From: Alsobacter soli
GTDB taxonomy: Bacteria > Pseudomonadota > Alphaproteobacteria > Rhizobiales > Beijerinckiaceae
Assembly: GCF_003004785.1 (NCBI RefSeq)
Contig: NZ_PVZS01000004.1
Coordinates: 36,103-100,102, forward strand
Reading direction: 5' to 3'
Length of the DNA stretch: 64,000 nt
Part shown: positions 26,644 through 35,769 of the stretch, one piece after another
Layout: each line of letters starts with the position of its first letter
How positions within the stretch are numbered: position 1 is the first letter of the stretch
Made by a program: the position numbers and the translations under genes
Notes under the pieces: model-generated
What the model saw: the letters and a program-made list of their open reading frames with translations, nothing else
Told to the model about the DNA's origin: nothing
Databases searched by the model: none

Positions 26644-28027
26644 CCTCCAGGCCGTAGACGCCGTAGTCGGCCTCCGGAGGATCACGCAGCAGGCTTTCCA
26701 GAGCCTGCCTGATCCGGGGCAGTTCGGCGACGACGTCCTCCTTGGAATCGCCCTGCAGGAAGGCGAGGAAAATCGGCGGGCTCGCTATCGTTTCCGTGTC
26801 GATGGTGAAGGTCTCGGCGAAGACGTGGCCGAAGAGCCCGCAGACCTGTTCCCAGTCCCTGGCAGGACGGGCGCCCCGGTGCAGGCGTGCGACGAGGATG
26901 CAGGCTGGCTCCCTCGAGGTCTTGGCTTTGGCCAGGAAGGCGGCGACGCGCTCACGGATCGGGCGCCCGTCGGCCTCCGGCAGGGGGAAGCCCGAGAGGA
27001 CTTGGCAGCGTCCCGCCTCGGTGAGCTCATACGACCAGACCGGGCGCGTGCTGGTCTGCTCCGCATCGCCCTCGGCGGCGCAATCCAGGCAGACGTAGCC
27101 GACCGCGCTGTCCGAGGAGGCGTGGCCGCATGCGCCACAAACCAGAACCGATCCGGGACGGTCGTAGTCGACGCTGAAATATTCGAGGTCTCGACGGCAG
27201 TGCGGGCACACCAGCCGGGAGCCTTGCCGGAAGTCCTGTTCGGGAGCCTGCGCGGAACACCGCAGGTGGTGAATGATCGCCTGCTCCTTCAGGTCCGCGC
27301 TGTGGCAGGAGCAGCAAAGCTCGCGCAGGCTGAGGCGCGCGGAGGCGCAGCGCGGGCACACGGTCAGCCGGTCGAAAAAGACGCGGCGCAGGAAGCCCTG
27401 GTCGGCGAGCCGCTCCGCCATGAGCCCCAACCCAGGGAAGATCGCCTCGTCCGGAAATCGAACGGTCTCCGGCACGCGCGGGTCGCGCCTCGGCTGAAGC
27501 GGGCGCTCCCGCACGCTCAGTCGCGCCAGCAGGAGAAGCCGCGGGTCGGTGGACGCCCAGATGCTGGCCGGGAGCGTCCGCAGGCGCTCGATCATCGGCC
27601 GCAACTCGCTCAGGGCCTCGGCCAGCGCCTCACGGCTTCGCACCGGCAGGTGAAGTTCGTCGGTAGGATACGCGGCGGCGCCGTGGGCGAAGCTCGCGTC
27701 GATAACGGGCAGGATCGCACGAAGGGAAGGAAGGACGCGAAGCTGATTGATCCCCACGTCCGCCGTACGGACCAGCACGTCGGGTCTCGACGCCACGTCG
27801 ACGCCGGTCGGGTCGGCGCCGGCGGGATCAAGCGGAAACGGAAAGCACCCCACAGTGACCGGCGCCTGCGAGGCGTCGACGCACGATGCGAGTTCAAGTC
27901 CTGAAGGTGGCTCTTTCCCGACAACACTCGTGATCTCGGAGTACTTCGGTGAAACGCTGGCATTGCCGAAGGTCGAATGAAGCACTGAATGACTCCGATC
28001 CTTTCGGCCCCCTTCCGGGAGGTCCAT
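26609..28027 (-). CDS. TackOD1 domain protein, cysteine-rich, lead gene of the polysaccharide synthase operon
   Basis: Encodes 472 residues. Residues about 190-320 match the TackOD1 output domain: a string of zinc-knuckle pairs, Cys224/227, Cys238-239/241, Cys257, Cys274/277, Cys297/300 and Cys313/316, with IIHHLRC, RLVCPHCRRDL and VDYDRPGSVLVCGACGHAS. The N-terminal half (REALAEALSELRPMIERLRTLPASIW, DPRLLLLARLSVR) is often seen before this domain. The C-terminal 140 residues have no named domain. TackOD1 is known as a predicted signalling output domain. Here it precedes the GT2 synthase gene with a 35-base overlap, so it may regulate the synthase. The start is uncertain: the ATG at 28027 has no good ribosome site. 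Confidence 0.75.
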   Translation of the reverse strand: MDLPEGGRKDRSHSVLHSTFGNASVSPKYSEITSVVGKEPPSGLELASCVDASQAPVTVGCFPFPLDPAGADPTGVDVASRPDVLVRTADVGINQLRVLPSLRAILPVIDASFAHGAAAYPTDELHLPVRSREALAEALSELRPMIERLRTLPASIWASTDPRLLLLARLSVRERPLQPRRDPRVPETVRFPDEAIFPGLGLMAERLADQGFLRRVFFDRLTVCPRCASARLSLRELCCSCHSADLKEQAIIHHLRCSAQAPEQDFRQGSRLVCPHCRRDLEYFSVDYDRPGSVLVCGACGHASSDSAVGYVCLDCAAEGDAEQTSTRPVWSYELTEAGRCQVLSGFPLPEADGRPIRERVAAFLAKAKTSREPACILVARLHRGARPARDWEQVCGLFGHVFAETFTIDTETIASPPIFLAFLQGDSKEDVVAELPRIRQALESLLRDPPEADYGVYGLEDVEPLLAGAAG

Positions 28028-28515
28028 TCAGGAGGCCTGATTTGTTCCAGATCGTACCTGCACCAGCAAGATAGGCTTTTTGTTCAGCCGCTTTGCCGTT
28101 AGGATTAGTCAGTTCGGGCATGGCGGCCTGCATGCTCGCGGGCGGAGTACCACGGGCTTCTGGAGCAGGAGGACAAACAGAGACGCGGCTGGGCAGACCA
28201 GGGCGGGCGAGACCGGGTGTCTGGGAGGGCCGTCAAACCGGCCCGAAGCGCGCGCCAGCGAGGCCGAACGGGCGGCCCGGCGTGATTTTCAGGTCTTGCA
28301 TCGTGGATCGGCAGCGCCCTGGACGCGCTCGATCCGGTTCGGGCGATCGCTGCTCGGCGCCCCCCGTCGGACTGCCGGAAGCTGGCCCCCTGGATTGGTC
28401 GAACGGCGACCATCCGGGCGCCAGCCTTATCCGGATGATCCCTTGCAAGCGGGGTGGGTTCGCGACCACCGTCGGATGTCGCCCTCAAGGCGGCTCCGAC
28501 GATGCCCATCCCGCC
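28028..28515. promoter_or_regulatory. Divergent region between the TackOD1 operon and the binding-protein-like gene
   Basis: About 490 bases with no convincing gene. The first 110 bases are richer in A/T than the flanks and probably hold the TackOD1 operon promoter. The open frame running in from 28093 lacks a signal peptide and any domain upstream of the ATG at 28516, so it is treated as non-coding. Confidence 0.4.
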
Positions 28516-29355
28516 ATGATCGCCAATAGGCTTCTTCGCATCCTGTCCGCCTGCCTCGCGATTGCGGCGGCAGCGCCGGCCGCGGCCGAGGCCCTGGCTG
28601 CCCGCCGGCCCGCGCCTACGCCGCCCTGCAGCGACCCGTGCGAGGACTGGGTCACCTGGGCGTCCACGCCGGCCCCGAGCGGGGCGGAGGCGCCAGCGTC
28701 CGGCGGTCGGGATGTATCCGCCCGCCCGAATGCGCGGAAGGCGGCCAGCCCGCATCCCACAGCCGCCAGGTCGCGCGCGCTCCAGACGCCGGCGCCAGGC
28801 ACGCGCAGGGTGGAGGCGCCGCCCCCCATGGATGGGTTCTTGGCGGCGTCGCCCGAAGACGCGGACGCGTCGTCGCCTCAGTCCCAATTTCCGGCCGCGG
28901 ACCTCGCATCGCCCACGGTCAAACTGGCGAAGGCTGGACGCAAGAGCGCGGATCGCAGCCGCCGCGCCCCCGAAGCCGGCGCTCGTGCGCCCCACAGCGG
29001 CCAGCCGCCGATCCAGAAACCCGGGAGCGCGCAGCCGGCCGCGGCGCCCGCGGCGGAGCCTCTCGCGGCCTATGTGCTGACCCGAAGCTCGGTTTCCCGC
29101 CTGGCCGACCTTGGCGGCAAGGCGATCGGGATGGCGCCCCTCGGCAAGGTCGCAAAAGCCCATGTCGACGCCGCGCTGCGCCTTGCGCATCTCGATGGCG
29201 ATCTCGCCAGCGTCGACGAGAACAAGGCGGTTCGACGCTTGCTCGACGGAGACCTCGCGGGGCTGATCATCGATGTCGACCAGCCGCCGAAGGACCTTGC
29301 ATCCGTCCCTCTAGACCGTTTCCGCATGCTGCCGATCTATGCGCCGGGACTTTGA
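28516..29355 (+). CDS. Secreted protein with disordered region and solute-binding-protein-like C-terminus
   Basis: Encodes 279 residues. A signal peptide (MIANRLLRILSACLAIAAA to AAAEA) is followed by roughly 150 residues rich in Ala, Pro, Arg and Ser that look disordered. The last 95 residues (LAAYVLTRSSVSRLADLGGKAIGMAP, then AALRLAHLDGDLASVDENKAVRRLLDGDLAGLIIDV) resemble one lobe of a TAXI/TRAP or phosphate-type binding protein, where a LADLGGKAI-like turn is typical. A complete binding protein needs about 300 ordered residues, so this is a single-lobe relative. It is divergent from the TackOD1 operon. Function unknown. Confidence 0.6.
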   Translation: MIANRLLRILSACLAIAAAAPAAAEALAARRPAPTPPCSDPCEDWVTWASTPAPSGAEAPASGGRDVSARPNARKAASPHPTAARSRALQTPAPGTRRVEAPPPMDGFLAASPEDADASSPQSQFPAADLASPTVKLAKAGRKSADRSRRAPEAGARAPHSGQPPIQKPGSAQPAAAPAAEPLAAYVLTRSSVSRLADLGGKAIGMAPLGKVAKAHVDAALRLAHLDGDLASVDENKAVRRLLDGDLAGLIIDVDQPPKDLASVPLDRFRMLPIYAPGL

Positions 29356-29427
29356 GCAATCGGTTCGGTCTGGGATCCGCCTTCTGTCAGGTGAGACGGC
29401 GAGCCGCGTCGCGCAATGGACGACCCC

Positions 29428-30798
29428 TCATTTTGAGAGGCCGCCGGACCGGATCTCGAGGACCAGGGGGTGATCGCTCAGCGCGAGTTCCAGCGCGCCA
29501 ACCTTCTGCAGGCGCCGGATGGGATCAGCGCCGACCGTCGGGTCGTAGATGGCGATGGCGGCGGCCTCTTCGGCCAACGCGACGGTGACGCGATCCTCTC
29601 CCGCCAGGCGCTCGCCCCAGACGATGAGCTGGAACGCTCCGTCGCTTCGTTGCAGGAGGAGATCATGCACCGTGGCGGGCTGCGGCCTCACCGTGTAGTC
29701 GAGCTGGCCAGGCGCGGGGGGGACGCCGCGGTCGGCGAGAATGGCGGTTAGATTGTGCAGATAGTCGGCCGCCTTCCTGGGCGTGTAGTCCGGCCGGAAG
29801 AAGCCGTAGCTCTGGTTCCCGGATTCATCGGTACGGTCGCGCAACAGATAGACTGACGTGTAGGCGTAGCCTCGCTTGAACTGCGCGAGATAGAGGTTCA
29901 TCAGGTTCAGCCCGTGCAGGGCCTCGGTCACCGAGCCGCCGATCAGGGCGCCGGTTTCCGTGGTGACGCGCGGGAGGTTGGCGAGTTCGCCCTCGGGATA
30001 ACCCTTGAAGCGCCTCAGCCAGGTCAGGCCGTAGTTTCCGAACAGCCCGTCCACCCTGGACGAGGCCGTCGGATCCGCGGCGTCCCAGGCCTTGTTGTCC
30101 GCGAGATGGGGCGCGTGCGGGTGATAGAGGTAGTTGTGGACGTTGGCGTAGTCCGCGTAGCGCGCGCCATCCGGCATCAGGGCTTCGGCCCCGCGCGGGA
30201 TCGCCAGGAACTGGAGGCCGACGTTGTCGCGTTCGGCCCCCGGCTCAGAGACCGACCAGACCGGATAGGGCGCCAGAACAGGGTCGGCCTTCACGGCGGC
30301 GTAGAGATCGCGCTGGAGCCGCGCGATAGGGAGCCAGGACGGCTGGCGCCCCCCTCCCCTTTCGCCTTGGTAGGTGACCGGGAAGTTGTTCGGTTCGTTG
30401 TTGCCCTCGAACGCGAGCAGGGCGCCGGCCTGGGCGAGGACCCTGCCGGTCCTCAGCAGCTTATCGAGGTCGGACCCGCCGCTCACCAGACCCCAGTTCA
30501 GCCGCACGCCCGTCTCGCGGTGCAGATCGAGGAAAGTCTGCAGCGTGGTCGGCCCTTCGTCGGTCAGGCCCTCGATGCCCGCCCGCACCCATCGGAAGCC
30601 GGCGTAGCGGATCATCTCGATCGTGCGCGCCAGCGGCTGGCCCCGATCCGGGAACGTCGAGACGACCCCGATGCTGTCCAGGAAGCGTGAAGTGGGGACG
30701 GCCTTGACCGCCTCCGCCTTCGCCGCGCTGGCGCACATGTTCAGTCCGGCCGCGAGCAGGGACAGCCAAACGGCCCCGGCCATCATCGGACGCAACAT
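29428..30798 (-). CDS. Secreted glycosyl hydrolase-like protein, clan A type TIM barrel
   Basis: Encodes 456 residues with a signal peptide (MLRPMMAGAVWLSLLAAGLNMCASAAKAE). The barrel shows IRYAGFRWVRAGIEG, VRLNWGLVSGG, FEGNNEPNNF with Asn134-Glu135 as likely acid/base, and VTTETGAL with Glu281 as likely nucleophile. The spacing of about 146 residues suits a retaining clan A glycosidase (GH39-like). A beta-rich C-terminal part (about 370-450) may be an extra domain. It is convergent with the binding-protein-like gene and near the TackOD1-GT2 operon, so it may cleave the same polymer. Substrate not known. Confidence 0.78.
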   Translation of the reverse strand: MLRPMMAGAVWLSLLAAGLNMCASAAKAEAVKAVPTSRFLDSIGVVSTFPDRGQPLARTIEMIRYAGFRWVRAGIEGLTDEGPTTLQTFLDLHRETGVRLNWGLVSGGSDLDKLLRTGRVLAQAGALLAFEGNNEPNNFPVTYQGERGGGRQPSWLPIARLQRDLYAAVKADPVLAPYPVWSVSEPGAERDNVGLQFLAIPRGAEALMPDGARYADYANVHNYLYHPHAPHLADNKAWDAADPTASSRVDGLFGNYGLTWLRRFKGYPEGELANLPRVTTETGALIGGSVTEALHGLNLMNLYLAQFKRGYAYTSVYLLRDRTDESGNQSYGFFRPDYTPRKAADYLHNLTAILADRGVPPAPGQLDYTVRPQPATVHDLLLQRSDGAFQLIVWGERLAGEDRVTVALAEEAAAIAIYDPTVGADPIRRLQKVGALELALSDHPLVLEIRSGGLSK

Positions 30799-30839
30799 GA
30801 AGCGGCTCCGCCTGGGCGTGAAGGAACGGCGACAAGCAA

Positions 30840-30863
30840 GCGGCGCGGACCAAGCCGCGCCGC
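30840..30863 (-). terminator. Hairpin after the beta-propeller gene
   Basis: A perfect 9-bp stem (GCGGCGCGG and CCGCGCCGC) with loop ACCAAG lies 11 bases beyond the stop of the beta-propeller gene and before the glycosidase gene on the same strand. No run of T follows on the minus strand, so it may be a processing hairpin rather than an intrinsic terminator. Confidence 0.45.
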
Positions 30864-30873
30864 GGGCTGCCCC

Positions 30874-32043
30874 TCAGCCCGGCCCCATGCGCGCCGAGGC
30901 GGGATGACCGGGCACCTTGAAGCGCTTGCCGGTATCCGTGACCTCCGATCCGTTCACCCTGAAGATCGAGAAGTCCTGGTCGAGGTAGTTGCCGACCAGC
31001 AGGTAGCGCCCGTCCGCGGTGAACACCGCCGCCTCGGGCAAGCCGCCGACCTCGATCTCCTTCACCTTCGAAACCTTGCCCGCCTCGATGCGGAGAACGT
31101 CGATGGCGCCGTTGCGCTGTCGGAAATAGGCGTTTTTGGCGGCGTTCGAACCGCGGAGGATCACGGCCACCGCCACGTCGCCCTTCGGACTGATGGCCAG
31201 TCCCTCGGGCCCGTCGCCCACCACGACCCGATCCACGATGCGTGGCGGGGAGGCGGCGAGATCGATGACGCTGACCGTGTCCACGCTGCCGTCCGACGCG
31301 CCGGCGGCGCCGTTGTCGGAGGTCAGCGCGAGCTTGCCGTCGGGCGCCACCGCCACGTTATAGGGCCACTGGCCGGTCGGCAGATCGAGCTTGGACGCGG
31401 TGACCTTTCCGTCGGGGCTGATGTCGAGCAGCGACGCCTTGTGGCCCGGGAATTTGACCGCGACGGCGCGCCTGCCGTCCGGGGTGAAGGCCACATGGGA
31501 GACGACGTCGCCCATCGGGACCGTGTCCACCAGCTTCACCGCGGTCCCCTTGATCGACAGCACCGCCACGGCGTTGTCTCCGCGGTTCGCCACCAGCGCC
31601 ATGTCGCCCTTGGGGCTGATGTCGAGCCCGGACGGCATCTTGCCGACCTGGAGCGTGTCGACCAGCCTCGGCGGGGTGGCCTTGAGGTCGATGACGTAGA
31701 GCTTGTTGTCGGGCGTCTGCTTGAGCGTGTCGCCGTCCTTGATGACGTCCACGGAATCGGCCACGAGGGCGATGGATCCGGTCGGGTCGATCGCGACGTT
31801 CACCGGCGGCCCAACGACCGAGTTCTTGAGGGGCAGCGAGGCCACGATCTTGGGATCCTCGGGGCTGGCGAGGTCGACGATCAGCACGTTGTCCTTGCCG
31901 GGGGCCGACAACACGGGCTTGCCCTCGTCATCCCAGACCAGCTTCTCGTCACAGCCGACCACCATGTAGGGCGCGGCCCGGGCCGCTCCCGCATTCAGGG
32001 CGCAAGCCATGGCCAGGGCGGCGGCCCCCAGACTCCTCCTCAT
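30874..32043 (-). CDS. Secreted YVTN/YncE-like beta-propeller protein
   Basis: Encodes 389 residues with a signal peptide (MRRSLGAAALAMACALNAGAARA). The mature part repeats a roughly 50-residue unit: a GxIALVADS or GKLALTSDN strand, then a VIDLA(A/S)PP strand and a VxVGDGPEGLAISPKGD turn. This is typical of seven-bladed propellers of the YncE/lactonase_7 kind. No enzymatic residues are claimed. The ATG at 32043 has a GGGAGG site; the 18 residues before it in the open frame are not used. It is on the same strand as the glycosidase gene, 75 bases upstream. Confidence 0.85.
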   Translation of the reverse strand: MRRSLGAAALAMACALNAGAARAAPYMVVGCDEKLVWDDEGKPVLSAPGKDNVLIVDLASPEDPKIVASLPLKNSVVGPPVNVAIDPTGSIALVADSVDVIKDGDTLKQTPDNKLYVIDLKATPPRLVDTLQVGKMPSGLDISPKGDMALVANRGDNAVAVLSIKGTAVKLVDTVPMGDVVSHVAFTPDGRRAVAVKFPGHKASLLDISPDGKVTASKLDLPTGQWPYNVAVAPDGKLALTSDNGAAGASDGSVDTVSVIDLAASPPRIVDRVVVGDGPEGLAISPKGDVAVAVILRGSNAAKNAYFRQRNGAIDVLRIEAGKVSKVKEIEVGGLPEAAVFTADGRYLLVGNYLDQDFSIFRVNGSEVTDTGKRFKVPGHPASARMGPG

Positions 32044-32203
32044 CGCGTACCTCCCTTGTCCGCCGCGGCCTCTTCCGGGCCAGCGGGGCAAGGGCAAGCT
32101 TAAACGTTCACGCGCGGCCGGGAAGAGAGTACGAACTCCTTCTTTCGACCCGCCTGGATTTTCGTGGAAGCGACCCGGCGCGGGGGAGAGCGGGCCGAAG
32201 CCG

Positions 32204-33163
32204 CTACTCGTCCACCCCGATCTCTTCCGGCTCGACGTGGTAGTGGGTCGAGCAGAACTCGCAGGTGATGCCGATGCGGCCGTCGTCGCCCACCATGGAG
32301 TGGCGCTCCTCGTCGGAGAACTGGCGCAGCATCCCGACGATGCGTTCGCGCGAGCAGCGGCAGCGCTCGACCACCGGCTGCGGCTCGAAGACGCGCACGC
32401 CGCGCTCGTGGAACAGGCGGTAGAGCAGCGTCTCGCTGGTCAGCGTTGGGTCGATGAGCTCATGGTCCTCCACCGTCTCCACGAGGGAGCGGGCTTCCAC
32501 CCAGGCGTCATCTTCCGCCACCGCGTGAGGGGCGGTCCCTTCGGGGGCGTCGCCCGGGTGCAAGTCCGCCTGGCGGAGACGGTCAGGCGAGGACGGCAGG
32601 AACTGGACCAGGATCCCGCCGGCGCGCCAGGCGTGCCGGGCGCCGTTCACGGTTTCGCCGACGGCGAGGCGGACCCGGGTGGGGATCTGTTCGGATTGCT
32701 GGAAGTACTGGTGCGCCGCGTCCTCGATGGATTGCCCCTCGAGTGCGACGATGCCCTGGTAGCGGGACATCTCGGCGCCCTGGTCGATGGTCAGCGCCAA
32801 ATGGCCGCGGCCCAGCAGGGCCTCGGGCGTGGCGTCCGAACCGAGTTCGGCGAGGCGGTCGCCGTCGTAGCGGGCGTAGGCCCGAACCTTGTCGGGCGCC
32901 TCGAAATCGACCACGAGCATGTCCACCGCGCCATCGGTGCGCGTCTGCAGCTGGAAGCGGCCCTGGAATTTCAGGGACGTTCCGAGCAGGACCGCGAGCA
33001 CCACCATCTCGCCGACCAGCCGGGACACCGGCCCCGGGTAGGCGTGGCGCTCCAAAATCCGATCCACCAGACGCCCGAGGCGCGTGACGCGCCCGCGGGC
33101 CTCCAGAGGCTCCACCGCAAACGGGAGAACGAGGTCGTCGAGCTCAGGATGCGTGTCTGTCAT
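32204..33163 (-). CDS. hslO: Hsp33 redox-regulated chaperone
   Basis: Encodes 319 residues. The C-terminal zinc/redox switch has CxC ([16 protein letters not shown]) and CxxC ([10 protein letters not shown]), four Cys as in Hsp33. The N-terminal body has [34 protein letters not shown]. Under oxidative stress the zinc is lost and the protein becomes a holdase in the cytosol. The true start is the ATG at 33163, which overlaps the argF stop (ATGA); the open frame continues upstream only as antisense-like sequence inside argF. Third gene of the argD-argF-hslO operon, an order often seen in Hyphomicrobiales. Confidence 0.96.
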   Translation of the reverse strand: MTDTHPELDDLVLPFAVEPLEARGRVTRLGRLVDRILERHAYPGPVSRLVGEMVVLAVLLGTSLKFQGRFQLQTRTDGAVDMLVVDFEAPDKVRAYARYDGDRLAELGSDATPEALLGRGHLALTIDQGAEMSRYQGIVALEGQSIEDAAHQYFQQSEQIPTRVRLAVGETVNGARHAWRAGGILVQFLPSSPDRLRQADLHPGDAPEGTAPHAVAEDDAWVEARSLVETVEDHELIDPTLTSETLLYRLFHERGVRVFEPQPVVERCRCSRERIVGMLRQFSDEERHSMVGDDGRIGITCEFCSTHYHVEPEEIGVDE

Positions 33164-34092
33164 CGATCCAAGGCCCCGAGACACCAGGCAAGCACGCCCT
33201 TCTGGGCGTGCAGCCGGTTCTCGGCTTCGTCGAACACCACGGACTGAGGGCCGTCCATGACTTCGTCCGTCACCTCCTCGCCGCGGTGGGCCGGGAGGCA
33301 ATGCATGAAGATGGCCTTGTCGTCGGCGAGCTTCATGAGCTTGCTGTTGACCTGGTAGGGCGCGAGCAGGTTGTGACGCCGGCCGGCGTCTTCGTCGCCC
33401 ATGGACACCCAGCAGTCCGTCACGATGCAGTCCGCATCGGTCACGGCCTCCTCCGGATCCTCCATGGAGGCCACGCGGGCGCCCTCGCGGCGGGCCCAGG
33501 CGAGCAGGTCGGCCGGCGGCGCCAGCGGCTCCGGCGCGGCGATGTTCAGGCGGAAGTCGAAGCGCGCGGCCGCGTGCACCCAGGAGGCGAGCACGTTGTT
33601 GGCGTCGCCCACCCAGGCCACGGTCTTGCCCTTGATGGGCCCGCGGTTCTCTTCGAAGGTCAGCACGTCGGCCATGATCTGGCACGGGTGCGAGAGCTTC
33701 GTCAGGCCGTTGATCACCGGAACGGTGGCGTACTCCGCCAGCTCGGCGACCGCCTTGGCGTCCAGCATGCGGATGACGATCGCGTCGACATAGCGTGAGA
33801 GCACGCGCGCGGTGTCGGCGATGGTCTCGCCGCGGCCGAGCTGCATCTCCGCTCCCGTGAGCATGATGGTCTCCCCTCCGAGTTCGCGCATCGCGACGTC
33901 GAACGAAACGCGCGTGCGGGTCGAAGGTTTGTCGAAGATCATCGCCAGCGTCTTGCCGGTGAGCGGGCGGTCGGCGGCGTGCTGGCCCTTGCGGCGGACC
34001 TGCTTCATGGCCGCCGAGGCGTCGATGATGCGGCGCAGCTCGGCGCTTTCGCAGGTGGACAGGTCCAGGAAGTGGCGGACGGACGCGTTCAT
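33160..34092 (-). CDS. argF: Ornithine carbamoyltransferase
   Basis: Encodes 310 residues. The carbamoyl-phosphate motif STRTR is at 57-61. Ornithine-binding [11 protein letters not shown] lies near residue 270, and DCWVSMGDE occurs near 230. The enzyme joins carbamoyl phosphate and ornithine to citrulline in arginine synthesis. Both ends overlap neighbouring genes by 4 nt (argD before, hslO after). No features point to a catabolic version. Confidence 0.97.
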   Translation of the reverse strand: MNASVRHFLDLSTCESAELRRIIDASAAMKQVRRKGQHAADRPLTGKTLAMIFDKPSTRTRVSFDVAMRELGGETIMLTGAEMQLGRGETIADTARVLSRYVDAIVIRMLDAKAVAELAEYATVPVINGLTKLSHPCQIMADVLTFEENRGPIKGKTVAWVGDANNVLASWVHAAARFDFRLNIAAPEPLAPPADLLAWARREGARVASMEDPEEAVTDADCIVTDCWVSMGDEDAGRRHNLLAPYQVNSKLMKLADDKAIFMHCLPAHRGEEVTDEVMDGPQSVVFDEAENRLHAQKGVLAWCLGALDR

Positions 34093-35300
34093 GCCGCGGC
34101 TCCCGTCTTGCTGGCCTCGATCCGGGCGCAGGCCCGGTCAAGCCGGTCGAAGGCTTCCGAGACATCCGCCTCGGTTATGACGAGCGGGGGAAGCAGACGC
34201 ACCACATTGTCGCCAGCGGGGACCAGCAACAGATGCTCCTCGCGGGCGGCTGCGGCCAGCTCGGTGTTTGGGATCTTGGTGCGCACGCCGAGCAGCATCC
34301 CTTCGCCGCGGATCTCCGCGATGATCGAGGGGTGGCGGTCCTTGAGTTCGGCGAGGCGCTGCTTCAGCACGAGGCTGATGCGCTCCACGCGCTCCAGGAA
34401 GCCCGGCTCGAGCACCACGTCGAGCACGGCGTTGCCGACCGCCATGGCGAGCGGGTTGCCGCCGAAGGTGGTGCCGTGCGTGCCGGCGGTCATGCCCCTG
34501 CCGGCCTCGCGGGTGGCGAGGCAGACGCCGAGCGGGAAGCCGCCGCCGATGCCCTTGGCGACGCTCATGATGTCGGGCGTCACGCCCGAGCGCTGATGGG
34601 CGAAGAGCTTGCCCGAGCGGCCCACGCCCGTCTGCACCTCGTCGAAGATGAGGAGGATGCCGTTCTGGTCGCAGAGCTCGCGCATTTCGCGCAGTTGCTG
34701 GGGCGTGAAGCCGCGCACGCCGCCTTCGGCCTGGATCGGCTCGACCATGATGGCCGCCGTCTCGGGCGTGATGGCGGCCTTGAGGGCCTCCATGTCGCCG
34801 TAGGGGACCTGGTCGAAGCCCTCGGCCTTGGGGCCGAAGCCTTCCAGGTACTTCTGCTGGCCGCCGGCCGCGAGGGTCGCGAGGGTGCGGCCATGGAAGG
34901 CGCCTTCCACGGTGATGATGCGGAAGCGCTCCGGATGGCCGCCCACGGCGTGGTACTTGCGCGCGATCTTGATGGCGGCCTCGTTGGCCTCCGCGCCCGA
35001 ATTGCAGAAGAAGGCCGTGTCCGCGAAGGTCGCGTCCACGAGCCGCTGGGCGAGTTTCTCGCCCTCGGGGATCCGGTACAGGTTCGAGACGTGCCAGACC
35101 TTGGCGGCCTGCTCGCCGAGCGCCTTCACCAGGTGCGGATGGGCGTGGCCCAGCGAATTCACGGCGATGCCGGCGCCGAAATCAAGGTATCGCTCGCCTC
35201 GGTCCGTGTAGAGCCAGGGGCCTTCTCCTCGCTCGAAGGAGAGGTCCGCGCGCGCAAAGGTGGGGAGCAGCGGCGACGGCTTGGGGCTCTCTTCGGCCAT
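34089..35300 (-). CDS. argD: Acetylornithine aminotransferase
   Basis: Encodes 403 residues, a class III PLP aminotransferase. Motifs visible: [45 protein letters not shown] and the PLP lysine in [16 protein letters not shown]. The C-terminal GNNPLA-equivalent is [12 protein letters not shown]. It transaminates N-acetylglutamate semialdehyde in arginine synthesis, and relatives also act in lysine synthesis. The ATG at 35300 (MAEESPKP) has a GAGGAAAG site; 41 extra in-frame residues upstream fall in the promoter and hairpin described separately. First gene of the operon. Confidence 0.96.
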   Translation of the reverse strand: MAEESPKPSPLLPTFARADLSFERGEGPWLYTDRGERYLDFGAGIAVNSLGHAHPHLVKALGEQAAKVWHVSNLYRIPEGEKLAQRLVDATFADTAFFCNSGAEANEAAIKIARKYHAVGGHPERFRIITVEGAFHGRTLATLAAGGQQKYLEGFGPKAEGFDQVPYGDMEALKAAITPETAAIMVEPIQAEGGVRGFTPQQLREMRELCDQNGILLIFDEVQTGVGRSGKLFAHQRSGVTPDIMSVAKGIGGGFPLGVCLATREAGRGMTAGTHGTTFGGNPLAMAVGNAVLDVVLEPGFLERVERISLVLKQRLAELKDRHPSIIAEIRGEGMLLGVRTKIPNTELAAAAREEHLLLVPAGDNVVRLLPPLVITEADVSEAFDRLDRACARIEASKTGAAA

Positions 35301-35338
35301 GGCGGGTCGTCTTTCCTCGATGGGGCCTGAAAAAGGAA

Positions 35339-35361
35339 GCGCCGCCCGACCGGGGCGGCGC
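35339..35361 (-). promoter_or_regulatory. 5' leader hairpin followed by a T-rich tract, before argD
   Basis: On the minus strand a perfect 9-bp stem (GCGCCGCCC and GGGCGGCGC) with a 5-nt loop is followed by TTCCTTTTT, ending about 30 bases before the argD ATG. That is the shape of an intrinsic terminator, but it sits in the argD 5' leader, with no gene upstream on this strand. It may attenuate the operon or protect the RNA 5' end. Confidence 0.55.
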
Positions 35362-35367
35362 GCCGGA

Positions 35368-35396
35368 ACTATGGGGATTTCCCGCTTTTCTGTCAA
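35368..35396 (-). promoter_or_regulatory. Sigma-70 type promoter of argD-argF-hslO
   Basis: On the minus strand TTGACA (35391-35396) and CATAGT (35368-35373) are separated by exactly 17 bases. The predicted start of transcription falls near 35361, the first base of the leader hairpin. An odd palindrome GCCTGTGACAGGC at 35405-35417, just upstream of the -35 box, is a possible operator. Confidence 0.6.
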
Positions 35397-35473
35397 TAAA
35401 AGTAGCCTGTGACAGGCCTGCATCAGTGTCCTGCGCCTTTGCGCAACGTGCTCCGCAGGTCAATGCCTTAACC

Positions 35474-35671
35474 GACTCTTTCCTGCCACGATCCTTGTTG
35501 AAAACGCCCGCCGCCGCCGCCGGATGATTCCCCGGACTCTTGCGACGGAGTCACGCGATATCGTAGGTTTCCACCTGTCGAATACGACATGTGGTGCGGC
35601 AAACCACGAAGTCAGAACGAGTTCCAAAACCCGTGCTTCGCCCAGGCGGAGCGGCGAACGCGGAGGGATTC
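35474..35671 (+). promoter_or_regulatory. Cluster of five GANTC sites upstream of gcrA
   Basis: GANTC words lie at 35474-35478, 35526-35530, 35535-35539, 35548-35552 and 35667-35671, four of them within 79 bases. A TTAACC word, like a CtrA half-site, lies at 35468-35473. GANTC is the CcrM methylation target of alphaproteobacteria, and GcrA is known to act at promoters carrying it. The region 35397-35769 otherwise holds no gene. Confidence 0.6.
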
Positions 35672-35769
35672 AATCTGGCCGATGAGGCAGGCGAAGGGCG
35701 TCCGACAGAGCGGCCGGCAGAGCCGACGGGGCGTCCGCAGAGGCAACACGAGATACGGAGACGAGGCCG

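Noticed and set aside
28093-28515. Upstream extension of the secreted binding-protein-like gene
   Set aside because: The extension would hide the signal peptide and has no domain. The ATG at 28516 gives a normal secreted protein.
32204-34165. A 653-codon open frame that would fuse hslO to upstream sequence
   Set aside because: Beyond 33163 the frame is an out-of-frame reading of argF. The ATGA overlap and the hslO motifs fix the start at 33163.
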